This document shows positions 17,313-26,082 of a stretch of DNA of 36,960 nt, piece after piece (positions within the stretch are counted from its first letter, which is position 1; the number at the start of each line of letters is the position of its first letter). The translations under genes and the position numbers were made by a program. This DNA comes from a bacterium BMS3Bbin10. GTDB taxonomy: Bacteria; Pseudomonadota; Alphaproteobacteria; Rhizobiales; Methyloligellaceae. The stretch covers positions 1-36,960 of the forward strand of contig BDTT01000016.1 of the NCBI GenBank assembly GCA_002897995.1, read 5' to 3'. The notes under the pieces were generated by a model. The model was not told the DNA's origin and searched no databases. It worked only from the letters and a program-made list of their open reading frames with translations.

Positions 17313-19256
17313 ATGAATGCGAATTTCCGGAATTTCGCCATCTGGGTGATCATTGCGTTATTGCTGATCGCGCTGTTCAACCTGTTCCAGAACCCGGCGC
17401 AGCGCACGCGCGCGAATGAAATAAGCTTCTCGCAACTGCTGACCGAGGTGGACAACGGCAAGATCGGCGAAGTCACCATCGCCGGGTCCCAGATCACCGG
17501 CCAGTTTACCGATGGGCGGGCCTTCCAGACCTATGCGCCGAACGATCCCACGCTGGTGAAGCGGCTCTATGACAAAAACGTCAAGATCACCGCCAAGCCT
17601 TCCGACGAAGACGTGCCCTCGCTGATGGGCGTGCTGGTGTCCTGGTTCCCGATGCTGCTGTTGATCGCGGTGTGGATTTTCTTCATGCGCCAGATGCAGT
17701 CCGGCGGCGGGCGCGCCATGGGTTTCGGCAAGTCCAAGGCGAGACTTCTGACCGAGCGTCAGGGGCGGGTGACGTTCGACGATGTGGCCGGCGTCGACGA
17801 GGCCAAGGAAGATTTGGAGGAAATCGTCGAGTTTCTGCAGGACCCGCAGAAATTCCAGAAACTGGGCGGACGAATCCCGCGCGGCGCGTTGCTTGTGGGG
17901 CCTCCGGGCACCGGCAAGACGCTGCTGGCGCGCGCCATTGCGGGCGAAGCCAATGTGCCGTTTTTCACCATATCCGGTTCCGATTTCGTTGAAATGTTTG
18001 TTGGCGTCGGCGCAAGCCGTGTCCGCGACATGTTCGAGCAGGCCAAGAAGAATGCGCCCTGCATCATCTTCATCGACGAGATTGACGCGGTTGGCCGTCA
18101 TCGCGGCGCGGGTCTGGGCGGCGGCAATGACGAGCGCGAGCAGACGCTCAACCAGCTGCTTGTCGAGATGGACGGCTTTGAAGCCAATGAAGGCGTCATT
18201 CTGATCGCCGCGACCAACCGTCCCGACGTGCTCGATCCGGCATTGCTGCGCCCCGGACGCTTCGACCGTCAGGTCGTCGTGCCGCGCCCCGACATTATTG
18301 GCCGCGAGAAAATTCTCAAAGTGCATGTGCGCAAGGTGCCGCTGGCGCCGGATATCGATCTTCGCGTGGTTGCGCGTGGAACGCCCGGTTTCTCCGGCGC
18401 GGATCTGGCCAATCTGGTGAACGAGGCCGCCCTTCTGGCCGCGCGCCGCTCCAAGCGGCTTGTGACCCAGCAGGAATTCGAGGACGCCAAGGACAAGATC
18501 ATGATGGGCGCGGAGCGCCGCTCCATGGTGATGACCGAGGAAGAAAAGAAGCTCACCGCGTATCATGAAGGCGGTCATGCGCTGGTGGCGCTGCATCAAC
18601 CCGCGTCCGACCCCATTCACAAGGCGACCATCATCCCGCGCGGGCGCGCGCTTGGTATGGTGATGCGCCTGCCCGAGCGCGACCAGCTTTCGGTGACCCG
18701 GGCCAAGTTCAAGGCGGACCTGGCTGTTGCCATGGGTGGACGTGTCGCGGAAGAGCTGATCTTCGGCTATGACATGGTGACGTCGGGGGCTTCGTCCGAC
18801 ATCAAGATGGCGACGAGCATGGCCCGGGCCATGGTCACGCAATATGGCATGTCCGATAAACTCGGGCCGCTCGCCTATGGCGACAATGAGGAGGAAGTGT
18901 TCCTCGGCCATAGCGTGGCGCGGACGCAGAACCTTTCGGACGAGACCCAGAAGCTCGTCGATGACGAGATTCATCGCATCGTCGAGGAGGGTTACAAGAC
19001 GGCGGAGAAGGTCTGCAAAAAACACATCAAGCAGCTTCACACCATCGCTCAGGGGCTGCTTGAATATGAAACCCTCTCGGGCGACGAGATCAAGGACTTG
19101 CTGAAGGGCAAACCGCCGATCCGCGATTTTGACGACGACGAGGGCGGGACCAAGGCCGCGGCCTCCGCCGTACCGGCCACGGGCAAGGCGAAAAAGGCCA
19201 AGCCCAAAAAGGGCGGCGAACCCGACGCGGGCGCCCTGGAGCCGCAGCCGTCTTAG
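17313..19256 (+). CDS. ftsH: ATP-dependent zinc metalloprotease FtsH
   Basis: FtsH is a membrane-anchored hexameric AAA+ protease that degrades misfolded membrane proteins and regulatory targets. The 647-residue protein has two membrane spans (about 7-25 and about 106-126, [14 protein letters not shown]) around a periplasmic domain. The Walker A GPPGTGKT is near 195-202, and the Walker B with second region [17 protein letters not shown] follows. Next are the arginine-finger region RPGRFDRQV, the zinc-binding HEGGH near 418-422, and the zinc-ligand Asp in [11 protein letters not shown]. The C-tail is Lys/Ala-rich. A 259-bp non-coding leader precedes it. Confidence 0.98.
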   Translation: MNANFRNFAIWVIIALLLIALFNLFQNPAQRTRANEISFSQLLTEVDNGKIGEVTIAGSQITGQFTDGRAFQTYAPNDPTLVKRLYDKNVKITAKPSDEDVPSLMGVLVSWFPMLLLIAVWIFFMRQMQSGGGRAMGFGKSKARLLTERQGRVTFDDVAGVDEAKEDLEEIVEFLQDPQKFQKLGGRIPRGALLVGPPGTGKTLLARAIAGEANVPFFTISGSDFVEMFVGVGASRVRDMFEQAKKNAPCIIFIDEIDAVGRHRGAGLGGGNDEREQTLNQLLVEMDGFEANEGVILIAATNRPDVLDPALLRPGRFDRQVVVPRPDIIGREKILKVHVRKVPLAPDIDLRVVARGTPGFSGADLANLVNEAALLAARRSKRLVTQQEFEDAKDKIMMGAERRSMVMTEEEKKLTAYHEGGHALVALHQPASDPIHKATIIPRGRALGMVMRLPERDQLSVTRAKFKADLAVAMGGRVAEELIFGYDMVTSGASSDIKMATSMARAMVTQYGMSDKLGPLAYGDNEEEVFLGHSVARTQNLSDETQKLVDDEIHRIVEEGYKTAEKVCKKHIKQLHTIAQGLLEYETLSGDEIKDLLKGKPPIRDFDDDEGGTKAAASAVPATGKAKKAKPKKGGEPDAGALEPQPS

Positions 19257-19285
19257 GCTCTCCATCCGCAGAGGGCGGGATTTTG

Positions 19286-19316
19286 GAAGCGGCGCCAGTG
19301 CGCCGCTTCTCTCATT
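19286..19316 (+). terminator. Terminator-like hairpin after ftsH
   Basis: GAAGCGGCGC (19286-19295), loop CAGT, and GCGCCGCTTC (19300-19309) make a perfect 10-bp stem followed by TCTCATTT. The tail is only moderately T-rich, but position and stem strength fit an intrinsic terminator 29 bases after ftsH. Confidence 0.7.
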
Positions 19317-19353
19317 TCGGGGCTGACGGTGCCGGAAGGGGGAAGGGAATTCC

Positions 19354-20433
19354 ATGGCGGACAAGATCTATCTTCGCCCGGCCGGCTTTCTTTACGGCCG
19401 CGCCGCGCCTGAGGCGGCTTCCGGGGGCAAGGCCGGCGTGATTGCAGGCGGCGGCGTTGGCTTCGCCATGGCGCAAGTCATCGAGGGTGCGCCCGGTGAT
19501 GCGCGCAGGGAGCTTCGGTCCTTTTCCGAACTTTTCGCTTCGCGCGACCCCGCCATCGCCGGTTTGCTCAAGGCGATCACCGCGCCGCGCGCACCGCTTG
19601 CGGGTCTTTCCCTGGACCGGCCTCGCATCATGGGCGTTGTCAATGTGACGCCCGACAGTTTTTCCGATGGCGGGCTTCACGCCACCGCCGATGCCGCGAT
19701 CGCCCACGCCCGGCAGCTCGCGGCCGATGGCGCCGATATCCTCGATATCGGCGGCGAATCAACCCGGCCGGGCTCCGCTGCCGTCGGCGCGGAAGAAGAA
19801 GCGGCGCGCGTCCTTCCCGTGATCGAGGGGCTGAAGGAGGCAGGCGCGGTCATCTCGGTCGATACCCGCAAGAGCGCCATCATGACACAGGCGGCGCAAG
19901 GCGGAGCGCATATTATAAATGACGTGTCCGCCCTGACCCAAGACGGTCAAAGCCTCCAGGCGGCGGCCGCGTCCGGTTTGCCGGTCATTCTCATGCATGC
20001 GCGCGGCGACCCCGAAACCATGCAGGATGACCCGGCCTATGGCGATGTCCTGCTGGAGGTTTACGACTATCTCAGCCGCCGCATCGCCGCCTGTGAGCGG
20101 GCCGGAATTGAGCGCGCGAAAATAATCGCCGATCCCGGCATCGGTTTCGGCAAGACGGTTGAGCATAATCTGGCTCTCCTGGCGGGCCTGAGCCTGTTTC
20201 ACGGGCTTGGCGTCGGCCTGTTGCTGGGGGCCTCGCGCAAGCGGTTCATAGGCGCGCTTACGGGCGAGGCGGAGGCGCGCAGACGCGAGCCGGGCTCGCT
20301 TGCGGCGGCGCTTGGCGCGCTGGGCCAGGGCGTCCAGATCGCGCGGGTTCACGATGTGGCGGCGGCGCGCCAGGCCTTTACCATATGGAACGCCATTCAT
20401 TCCCCCGGCCGGAGAGCGCCATCCCACGCCTGA
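19354..20433 (+). CDS. folP: Dihydropteroate synthase
   Basis: FolP condenses 4-aminobenzoate with dihydropterin pyrophosphate in folate synthesis and is the sulfonamide target. The TIM-barrel core begins near residue 88: MGVVNVTPDSFSDGG with the pyrophosphate-binding segment, then DIGGESTRPGSA, SVDTRKSAIM, HIINDVSAL, DPGIGFGKTVEHN and GASRKRFIG. All key motifs are present. About 85 extra N-terminal residues precede the core, giving 359 residues against roughly 270-280 in E. coli. I recall such extensions in other alphaproteobacterial FolP. No folB or folK follows; the next gene is glmM. Confidence 0.95.
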   Translation: MADKIYLRPAGFLYGRAAPEAASGGKAGVIAGGGVGFAMAQVIEGAPGDARRELRSFSELFASRDPAIAGLLKAITAPRAPLAGLSLDRPRIMGVVNVTPDSFSDGGLHATADAAIAHARQLAADGADILDIGGESTRPGSAAVGAEEEAARVLPVIEGLKEAGAVISVDTRKSAIMTQAAQGGAHIINDVSALTQDGQSLQAAAASGLPVILMHARGDPETMQDDPAYGDVLLEVYDYLSRRIAACERAGIERAKIIADPGIGFGKTVEHNLALLAGLSLFHGLGVGLLLGASRKRFIGALTGEAEARRREPGSLAAALGALGQGVQIARVHDVAAARQAFTIWNAIHSPGRRAPSHA

Positions 20434-20463
20434 AATTGGCGTAATCTTTGCTTACATTATTTG

Positions 20464-20499
20464 AAACCATTTTCATGGAAGCTGCGCGCATAATGGTTT
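20464..20499. promoter_or_regulatory. Inverted repeat upstream of glmM
   Basis: AAACCATT (20464-20471) and AATGGTTT (20492-20499) form a perfect 8-bp inverted repeat 20 bases apart, within the 131-bp folP-glmM gap. It could be an operator pair or an RNA stem in the glmM leader. No clear -35/-10 elements are paired with it. Confidence 0.3.
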
Positions 20500-20564
20500 G
20501 AACATTGCCACGGGGCTGGTGAGCGGAGTTATTTCCGCCTTCGCACGATATCGACGGGAATTTG

Positions 20565-21905
20565 ATGGCGCGTAACCTATTTGGAACGGACGGGATTCGC
20601 GGGACGGCGAATGCGCACCCCATGACGTCTGAAATGGCGCTCAAGGTGGGCATGGCCGCGGGCACGATGTTCACCAATGGAGACCATCGCCACCGGGTGG
20701 TGATCGGCAAGGACACGCGGCTGTCCGGTTACATGATCGAATCCGCGCTGGTGTCCGGCTTTACCTCGGTCGGTATGGATGTCTTCCAGCTTGGACCCAT
20801 GCCGACGCCCGCCGTCGCCATGCTGACGCGCTCGCTGCGGGCCGATCTCGGCGTCATGATTTCCGCCTCCCACAATCCATATGAGGACAACGGGATCAAG
20901 CTGTTCGGGCCCGATGGCTACAAGCTCTCCGACGCGCGTGAAATGGAAATCGAAGCGCTGGTGGAGAACGGGCCGCCCCTTGCCGCTCCGCAGGACATCG
21001 GCCGCGCCAAGCGCATCGACAGCGCCCAGGAGCGCTATATCGAATTTGCCAAACGCACATTGCCGCGCAACATCCGGTTCGACGGACTGCGCGTGGTCGT
21101 CGACTGCGCCAACGGCTCCGCCTACCAGGTGGCGCCCGCCGCCCTGTGGGAGCTCGGCGCGGAAGTGATCACCATCGGCGTTGACCCCAACGGGCTCAAT
21201 ATCAACAAGGACTGCGGCTCCACCGACCTTGGAGAGTTGCGCAAGAAGGTGCGCGAGATGCGGGCCGATATCGGCATAGCACTCGACGGCGACGCCGACC
21301 GCGTGATGATTGTCGACGAAAAGGGGCGCGTCATCGATGGCGATCAGCTGATCGCCGTCATGGCCAAGTCCTGGCAGGACCGGGGCCGGCTTTCGGGCGG
21401 CGGCGTCGTCGCCACGGTGATGTCAAATCTGGGCCTGGAGCGCTATCTGGAAGGCTTGGGCCTTTCGCTTGTCCGCACGCCCGTTGGCGACCGTTACGTT
21501 GTCGAGCATATGCGCGAGCACGGCTTCAATGTCGGCGGCGAGCAGTCGGGTCATATCATCCTGTCGGATTTCTCGACCACCGGCGACGGTCTTGTCACCG
21601 CGTTGCAAATTCTCGGCGTCGTGACCGAAAGCGGAAAGCGCGTCAGTGAAATCTGCAACCGGTTCGAGCCCCTGCCGCAGGTGCTGAAGAATGTGCGCTA
21701 CAAGCACGGCAAACCGCTGGACGATCAAGAGGTCATCAAGGCCATCGATGAAAGCAAGGGCAAGCTCGGCCGTGCCGGGCGTCTGGTTATCCGGCCGTCG
21801 GGAACCGAACCGGTGATCCGCGTCATGGCCGAAGGGGACGACGAGAGGCTGGTCGGAAATGTCGTAAACACCATTGTCGATGCGCTGAAAGGGGCCGCTG
21901 CCTGA
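20565..21905 (+). CDS. glmM: Phosphoglucosamine mutase GlmM
   Basis: GlmM interconverts glucosamine-6-phosphate and glucosamine-1-phosphate, feeding UDP-GlcNAc for peptidoglycan and lipopolysaccharide. The 446-residue protein starts [16 protein letters not shown] at the ATG at 20565. The codon before it is a TTG that I reject. The phosphoserine loop [14 protein letters not shown] places the catalytic Ser at residue 102, as in other GlmM proteins. [11 protein letters not shown] is the metal-binding loop, GEQSGHII the sugar-binding loop, and [12 protein letters not shown] the phosphate-binding loop near the C-terminus. It ends 52 bases before a strong terminator. Confidence 0.97.
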   Translation: MARNLFGTDGIRGTANAHPMTSEMALKVGMAAGTMFTNGDHRHRVVIGKDTRLSGYMIESALVSGFTSVGMDVFQLGPMPTPAVAMLTRSLRADLGVMISASHNPYEDNGIKLFGPDGYKLSDAREMEIEALVENGPPLAAPQDIGRAKRIDSAQERYIEFAKRTLPRNIRFDGLRVVVDCANGSAYQVAPAALWELGAEVITIGVDPNGLNINKDCGSTDLGELRKKVREMRADIGIALDGDADRVMIVDEKGRVIDGDQLIAVMAKSWQDRGRLSGGGVVATVMSNLGLERYLEGLGLSLVRTPVGDRYVVEHMREHGFNVGGEQSGHIILSDFSTTGDGLVTALQILGVVTESGKRVSEICNRFEPLPQVLKNVRYKHGKPLDDQEVIKAIDESKGKLGRAGRLVIRPSGTEPVIRVMAEGDDERLVGNVVNTIVDALKGAAA

Positions 21906-21957
21906 GCGGCGGGGCTGTTTGGTTTTTCCTCCCGAGTATCAGTTGCGTAGTCTTTAT

Positions 21958-21995
21958 GCGGGTTCCGGCGCGAGCGCCGGGACCCGCTCTTTTTT
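21958..21995 (+). terminator. Strong rho-independent terminator of glmM
   Basis: GCGGGT-T-CCGGCGC-GA-GCGCCGG-G-ACCCGC forms a long GC-rich hairpin followed by TCTTTTTT. It is immediately followed, with no spacer, by the first of four hairpin repeat units (21996 onward). Confidence 0.93.
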
Positions 21996-22142
21996 GTCCT
22001 ACCGCTTCGCTGTATGAGGACGTGTTTTTTTTGTCCTACCGCTTCGCTGTATGAGGACGTGTTTTTTTTGTCCTATCGCTTCGCTGTATGAGGATGTGTT
22101 TTTTTTGTCTTATCGCTTCGCTGTATGAGGACGTGTTTTTTT
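21996..22142 (+). repeat. Hairpin tandem repeat array 1 (four 36-37-bp units)
   Basis: The units at 21996-22032, 22033-22069, 22070-22106 and 22107-22142 have the form GTCCT-(16 bases)-AGGAC-GTG-T(7-8). Each predicts a stem GTCCT/AGGAC followed by a T-run, like a miniature terminator. Unit 3 has AGGAT and unit 4 has GTCTT, and both changes keep a G.U pair in RNA read in the glmM direction. The same family recurs in inverse orientation at 36717-36960. There are no variable spacers, so it is not CRISPR. Confidence 0.9.
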
Positions 22143-22178
22143 CCCGGGAGCTCCGCCCCGCCATTCGGGCTGTCAGGG

Positions 22179-22224
22179 TTAAGCATCTCTTAAATAATCT
22201 GGTTCATAGTCCCGGTATGAAACA
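22179..22224 (+). promoter_or_regulatory. CtrA-type box, putative -10 and conserved leader block for the gene at 22285
   Basis: TTAA-GCATCTC-TTAA (22179-22193) is a perfect CtrA consensus. CATAGT at 22205-22210 follows after 11 bases. CATAGTCCC-NN-TATGAAACA (22205-22224) is the same block seen at 5113-5132 with identical spacing. The predicted transcript start is near 22217, at the conserved ATGAAACA. Confidence 0.6.
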
Positions 22225-22284
22225 ACCCGGCCGGGTGCGGAGTGCCAAGCGCATCTCACCGGCCATGGATAAGGCGGGACAAAG

Positions 22285-22965
22285 ATGGGACATTTCCGGT
22301 ATTCGCTGGTGGTTGCGGCGCTAATTGCGGCAGGATCGGCTACAAGCGCCCAGGCGCAGAAATTCCAGTTCCCGCCCCCGCCCGTGACCCCGGTTCCCGC
22401 GGCTATTGCTGTTCCGGATTACTCAGCCTGGTATCTGCGCGGCGATATCGCCTGGTCCCTCTTTGAAGACCCGGACATGAGCCAGCAGGGGGTCGCGTTC
22501 TCCAGTGAGGATATCGACGACGCATTCAGCCTCGGCGGCGGCTTTGGGTATTATTTCAGCGACAGCATTCGCGGAGATGTCACGGTCGATCATCGCTTCG
22601 AATCCGATGTCGAAGGTGTAAATTCGCAGAGTGGCGCAAGGATCGAGACCAATCTGTCCAGCACGGCCGTCCTGGCCAACCTATATTTTGATTTTGGCGG
22701 CCGCGATTACATAACGCCCTATTTGGGCGCCGGCCTCGGCTTCAGCTATAACGACACGGGCAGCGAAGCCAATGTCGATCTTGCGGCGGCTGCAATGGCG
22801 GGTGTCAGTTTCAGCATTCATGATGGTTTTCTGTTCGACGCGGGCTACCGCTTTCTCTATCTGGGCGATGCGGAGACCTCTGGAAGCGGAGCGGCTGCCG
22901 CCCTGTCCATTGACGATGTTTACGCGCATGAGCTGCGTGTGGGCTTTCGCTACGAGTTGAACTAG
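22285..22965 (+). CDS. Outer-membrane beta-barrel protein (Opa-like)
   Basis: This 226-residue protein has a signal peptide (MGHFRYSLVVAALIAAGSAT, ending SAQAQ) and a Pro-rich linker (FQFPPPPVTPVPAAIAVP). A barrel of alternating strands follows: AWYLRGDIAWSL, SLGGGFGYYFSD, IRGDVTVDHRFES, AVLANLYFDFGG, ITPYLGAGLGFSY, FLFDAGYRFLYLG and ELRVGFRYELN, ending in an aromatic C-terminal strand as outer-membrane proteins do. It shares plan, linker and upstream promoter with the protein at 5204, so the two are probably paralogues under common control. The function is unknown. Confidence 0.85.
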   Translation: MGHFRYSLVVAALIAAGSATSAQAQKFQFPPPPVTPVPAAIAVPDYSAWYLRGDIAWSLFEDPDMSQQGVAFSSEDIDDAFSLGGGFGYYFSDSIRGDVTVDHRFESDVEGVNSQSGARIETNLSSTAVLANLYFDFGGRDYITPYLGAGLGFSYNDTGSEANVDLAAAAMAGVSFSIHDGFLFDAGYRFLYLGDAETSGSGAAAALSIDDVYAHELRVGFRYELN

Positions 22966-23031
22966 ACCCCGGTTCCAGCCAAAGGCAGCGAAGTTAAGAA
23001 AAAGCTGTACACACCCCCAACTCAAGACTGC

Positions 23032-23058
23032 GGCGGGAGAAATCCCGCCACTTTTTTT
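23032..23058 (+). terminator. Rho-independent terminator of the beta-barrel gene at 22285
   Basis: GGCGGGA-GAAA-TCCCGCC is a perfect 7-bp stem with a GAAA loop, followed by AC and a run of seven T. It lies 66 bases after the stop codon, between this gene and the convergent transporter gene. Confidence 0.9.
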
Positions 23059-23087
23059 GTGCGCCTGGAATATGGTCGGAAGTTGCT

Positions 23088-24611
23088 CTAGCGGTTGCCG
23101 CCGGACAGCCGCCGGACCAGCGGGCTTGCCAGCACCGCGATCAGGCCCGCCGCGCCCGTGAACATGGCCACCTTCCAGAACAGCGCATCGGGCGAAAGGT
23201 TTTCAAGGGAACCGGCCACCAGCCCGGCGATGAGATTGCCGAGTGCGGCGGCGATGAACCACACCCCCATCATCTGACCCACGCGCCCGCGCGGCGCGAG
23301 CTTGGTCATGGCGGACAGCCCCACGGGGCTGAGGAACAGCTCGCCGACGGTGTGCAGGAAATAGGTGACGATGAGCCAGGCCGGGGAGGCCGGGTTTTCA
23401 GGGCTGGTGTTGGCCGCGCCCCAGGCGATGACGAAAAAGCCCGCCGAGAGCGCAATGAGACCGAGCGCGAATTTCATCGCTATCGAAGGGTCGGCATTGC
23501 GGCGCGCGGCCCAGGTCCACCCCGTGCCGAATACCGGCGCAAGAGCGATGATGAACAGCGGATTGATGGACTGGAGCCAGCTTGCCGGCATTTCCCAGCC
23601 CAGAACGCTCCGGTCCGTCAGCTTGTAGGCGAACAGGTTGAGCGAGGACCCGGCCTGTTCGAAGCCCGACCAAAACAGAGCCGCGAGCACGAACAGCCAG
23701 ACAATGACCCATAGCCGCTTTTTTTCCTCTCTGGAGAGGCCTGCCCCGAGAAAGAGATAAGCGAAATAAATCGCGGCAACGCCGATGACGGCTGCGCCCA
23801 GCATTTCAGCGATGACCACGAGTGACATGACAAAGCCGCCGGACGCCGCTTTTTGAAGGGCGAATGTCATTCCCAGCAGAATAGCCAGTATCAGCGGCAG
23901 GACCGGGGCCGGCTTCCGGCCCGCCGTCACGGGATGCGCCGGGCGCAGGCCTGCACTCCCGAGATGCCGCGCGCCTCTTTTATACTGGATGAGGCCGAGC
24001 ACCATGCCGAAACCGGCCAGCGAAAAGCCCCAGTGCCAGTTGAAGTTCTCCGCCAGCAGTCCGCATAGCAGCGGCCCGGCCATGCCGCCCAGATTGATGC
24101 CCATATAGAATATGGAAAAGCCCGCATCGCGCCGCGCGCCGCCTTCGGGATACAGATCGCCCACCATGGCCGAAATGTTCGGTTTCAGCAGGCCGGTGCC
24201 GGCGACGATGAGGGTGAGCCCGAGAATGAAGCTCGGGATTTCCGGTATTCCCAGAAGCGGCGCGGCCATGGAGAAATGCCCGGCGGCGATAATGCAGCCG
24301 CCCGCGAACACCGTATTACGGGCACCCCAGAATCTGTCGGCGAGCCAGCCGCCGGGCAGCGCCAGCAGATATACGAAAGCCGTGTAGATGCCATAGACGG
24401 CGGCGGCGTCGCGCGTCCCCAGCCCGAGGCCCGGATTGGCGCCGGTGGCCGCCGCGGTCATATAGAGGATCAGCAGCGCGCGCATGCCGTAATAGGAAAA
24501 GCGCTCCCACATTTCGGTGAAAAACAGCGTCGACAGGCCGCGCGGATGCCCGAACCAGAGCGTGCCGCCGGGCGGGGAGGGGGGGCTGTCGGTATCCGAG
24601 GCGTCAGTCAT
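23088..24611 (-). CDS. POT-family proton-coupled peptide transporter
   Basis: This 507-residue inner-membrane protein of the PTR2/POT branch of the major facilitator superfamily would import di- and tripeptides with protons. FFTEMWERFSYYGMRALLIL near 30-49 carries the ExxER-type motif of helix 1. GGWLADRFWGARNTVFAGG is the loop 2-3 signature. FSIFYMGINLGGMAGPLLCG is the PTR2 signature in helix 5. About 14 hydrophobic segments are visible, ending VGLSAMTKLAPRGRVGQMMG and IAVLASPLVRRL. It is convergent with the barrel gene upstream and divergent from serC. The substrate range cannot be read. Confidence 0.9.
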   Translation of the reverse strand: MTDASDTDSPPSPPGGTLWFGHPRGLSTLFFTEMWERFSYYGMRALLILYMTAAATGANPGLGLGTRDAAAVYGIYTAFVYLLALPGGWLADRFWGARNTVFAGGCIIAAGHFSMAAPLLGIPEIPSFILGLTLIVAGTGLLKPNISAMVGDLYPEGGARRDAGFSIFYMGINLGGMAGPLLCGLLAENFNWHWGFSLAGFGMVLGLIQYKRGARHLGSAGLRPAHPVTAGRKPAPVLPLILAILLGMTFALQKAASGGFVMSLVVIAEMLGAAVIGVAAIYFAYLFLGAGLSREEKKRLWVIVWLFVLAALFWSGFEQAGSSLNLFAYKLTDRSVLGWEMPASWLQSINPLFIIALAPVFGTGWTWAARRNADPSIAMKFALGLIALSAGFFVIAWGAANTSPENPASPAWLIVTYFLHTVGELFLSPVGLSAMTKLAPRGRVGQMMGVWFIAAALGNLIAGLVAGSLENLSPDALFWKVAMFTGAAGLIAVLASPLVRRLSGGNR

Positions 24612-24694
24612 CGGTTGCGGCCATCTGTCTGCGTTGCGGCGCCTACATTAGACCAACTGCCGCTTGACTTGGGTGGCTTTCGCGCCTAATTGCG

Positions 24695-24745
24695 CAGGTG
24701 GGACACCCCTCCCCAACGAGGGGCAACTATCTGTAAGGGTAGAAC
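24695..24745 (+). ncRNA. Candidate serC leader RNA (alphaproteobacterial serC motif)
   Basis: Directly before the serC ATG two small hairpins can form: CCCCT (24706-24710) with AGGGG (24719-24723), and CTATC (24727-24731) with GGTAG (24738-24742). The second places the ribosome-binding site AAGGG in its loop and stem. A serC RNA motif in this position is known from Alphaproteobacteria (Corbino and co-workers; Rfam serC family). The match is from memory of its layout, so a covariance-model search would decide. Translational control of serC-serA is inferred. Confidence 0.5.
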
Positions 24746-24748
24746 ATC

Positions 24749-25924
24749 ATGAGCGAACTTGCGAAACCGGCCGCGCGGCCGGCCAATCCGCGTTTTTCTT
24801 CCGGCCCCTGCGCCAAGCATCCCGGCCACTCCCTCGACAATCTCAAGAATGCCTTCCTCGGGCGCTCGCACCGCGCGCGTGACGGCAAGGCGCGGCTGAA
24901 GCTGGCCATCGACCGCACGGCGCAACTGCTCGGCCTGCCGGACGGCTACCGCCTGGGCATAGTTCCCGCCTCCGATACCGGGGCGATGGAAATGGCGCTG
25001 TGGTCTCTTTTGGGGCCGCGCGGCGTCGACATGCTGGCGTGGGAGAGTTTCGGCAAAGGCTGGGTCGGCGATGTTACGAAACAGCTCAAATTGCCCGATG
25101 TCCGCGTGATCGAAGCCGAGTATGGCGAACTGCCCGATCTAACAGAAGTCGATTTCACCCGCGACGTGGTGTTCACCTGGAACGGGACGACTTCGGGCGT
25201 GCGCGTGCCCGACGGAAGCTGGATTGCGGGCGACCGGGAAGGCCTCACGATCTGCGACGCCACATCGGCCGCCTTCTCGCAGAGGCTTGACTGGGACAAG
25301 CTCGATGTGGCGACCTTCTCCTGGCAGAAGGCGCTCGGCGGCGAGGCGGCGCACGGCATGCTGGTGCTTTCCCCGCGCGCGGTGGAGCGCCTCGAAAGCT
25401 ATACGCCGCCCTGGCCGATGCCGAAAATCTTCCGCCTGACAAAGGGCGGCAGGCTGATGGAGGACGTCTTCAGGGGCGTGACCATCAACACGCCCTCCAT
25501 GCTGTGCGTGGAAGACTGGCTCGATGCGCTCGATTGGGCGCAAAGCGTTGGCGGGCTCGATGCCCTTGTGGCGCGGGCGGACGCCAATGCGCGGGTGATT
25601 TCCGGCTGGGCCGGACGCGCCCCATGGGTGGATTTTCTGGCGAGGGTTCCCGAGACGCGATCCAACACATCCATCTGCCTCAAGATTACCGATCCGGCGG
25701 TGACGGCATTGCCGCATGACGCCCAATGGGCCTTTGTCAGGCAAATGACGGGGCTGCTTGAGGGCGAAGGCGCGGCATTCGACATTGCGACACACCGCGA
25801 TGCGCCGCCGGGCCTGCGCATCTGGGCCGGAGCCACGGTTGAAACACCGGACCTCGAGGCCCTGATGCCGTGGCTCGACTGGGCGTTTGCACGCGCCAAA
25901 TCCGACATCGCGCAAGCGGCTTAG
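24749..25924 (+). CDS. serC: Phosphoserine aminotransferase
   Basis: SerC is a PLP-dependent class V aminotransferase converting 3-phosphohydroxypyruvate and glutamate to phosphoserine, step two of serine synthesis. The 391-residue protein starts [20 protein letters not shown], typical of the alphaproteobacterial type. [18 protein letters not shown] binds PLP phosphate. [15 protein letters not shown] and [11 protein letters not shown] (PLP ring Asp) are intact, and the Schiff-base Lys lies in [14 protein letters not shown] near residue 194. It is followed by serA, with a REP doublet in between. Confidence 0.95.
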   Translation: MSELAKPAARPANPRFSSGPCAKHPGHSLDNLKNAFLGRSHRARDGKARLKLAIDRTAQLLGLPDGYRLGIVPASDTGAMEMALWSLLGPRGVDMLAWESFGKGWVGDVTKQLKLPDVRVIEAEYGELPDLTEVDFTRDVVFTWNGTTSGVRVPDGSWIAGDREGLTICDATSAAFSQRLDWDKLDVATFSWQKALGGEAAHGMLVLSPRAVERLESYTPPWPMPKIFRLTKGGRLMEDVFRGVTINTPSMLCVEDWLDALDWAQSVGGLDALVARADANARVISGWAGRAPWVDFLARVPETRSNTSICLKITDPAVTALPHDAQWAFVRQMTGLLEGEGAAFDIATHRDAPPGLRIWAGATVETPDLEALMPWLDWAFARAKSDIAQAA

Positions 25925-25938
25925 AATATTATGTTGAC

Positions 25939-26065
25939 GAGACCCCCCTCCCTAACCCTCCCCCGCAAGGGGGGAGGGGACCGGCCAGTGCAGGCTGCGA
26001 ATACGCGCTGGCGTATCTCCTCTCCCTCCCCCCTTGCGGGGGAGGGACAGGGAGGGGGGTCCCCC
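25939..26065. repeat. REP doublet between serC and serA
   Basis: The two ends are inverted copies over about 40 bp. The left end reads CCCCCCTCCCTAACCCTCCC and continues with CCCGCAAGGGGGGAGGGG; the right end reads back as the same. Each end also folds on itself (CCTCCCCC-GCAA-GGGGGGAGG). It resembles the element at 6705-6911, but the arms are arranged the opposite way round the spacer. It ends 17 bases before serA, just ahead of its ribosome-binding site. No target duplication is obvious. Confidence 0.7.
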
Positions 26066-26082
26066 ATGCAAGGATACAAGCC

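Noticed and set aside
17358-19364. Long minus-strand open frame (668 codons) opposite ftsH
   Set aside because: It is the antisense shadow of ftsH in GC-rich DNA; its product is His/Arg-rich low-complexity sequence with no family features.
21996-22142. CRISPR array
   Set aside because: The units are directly abutting with no variable spacers, and no cas genes are present.
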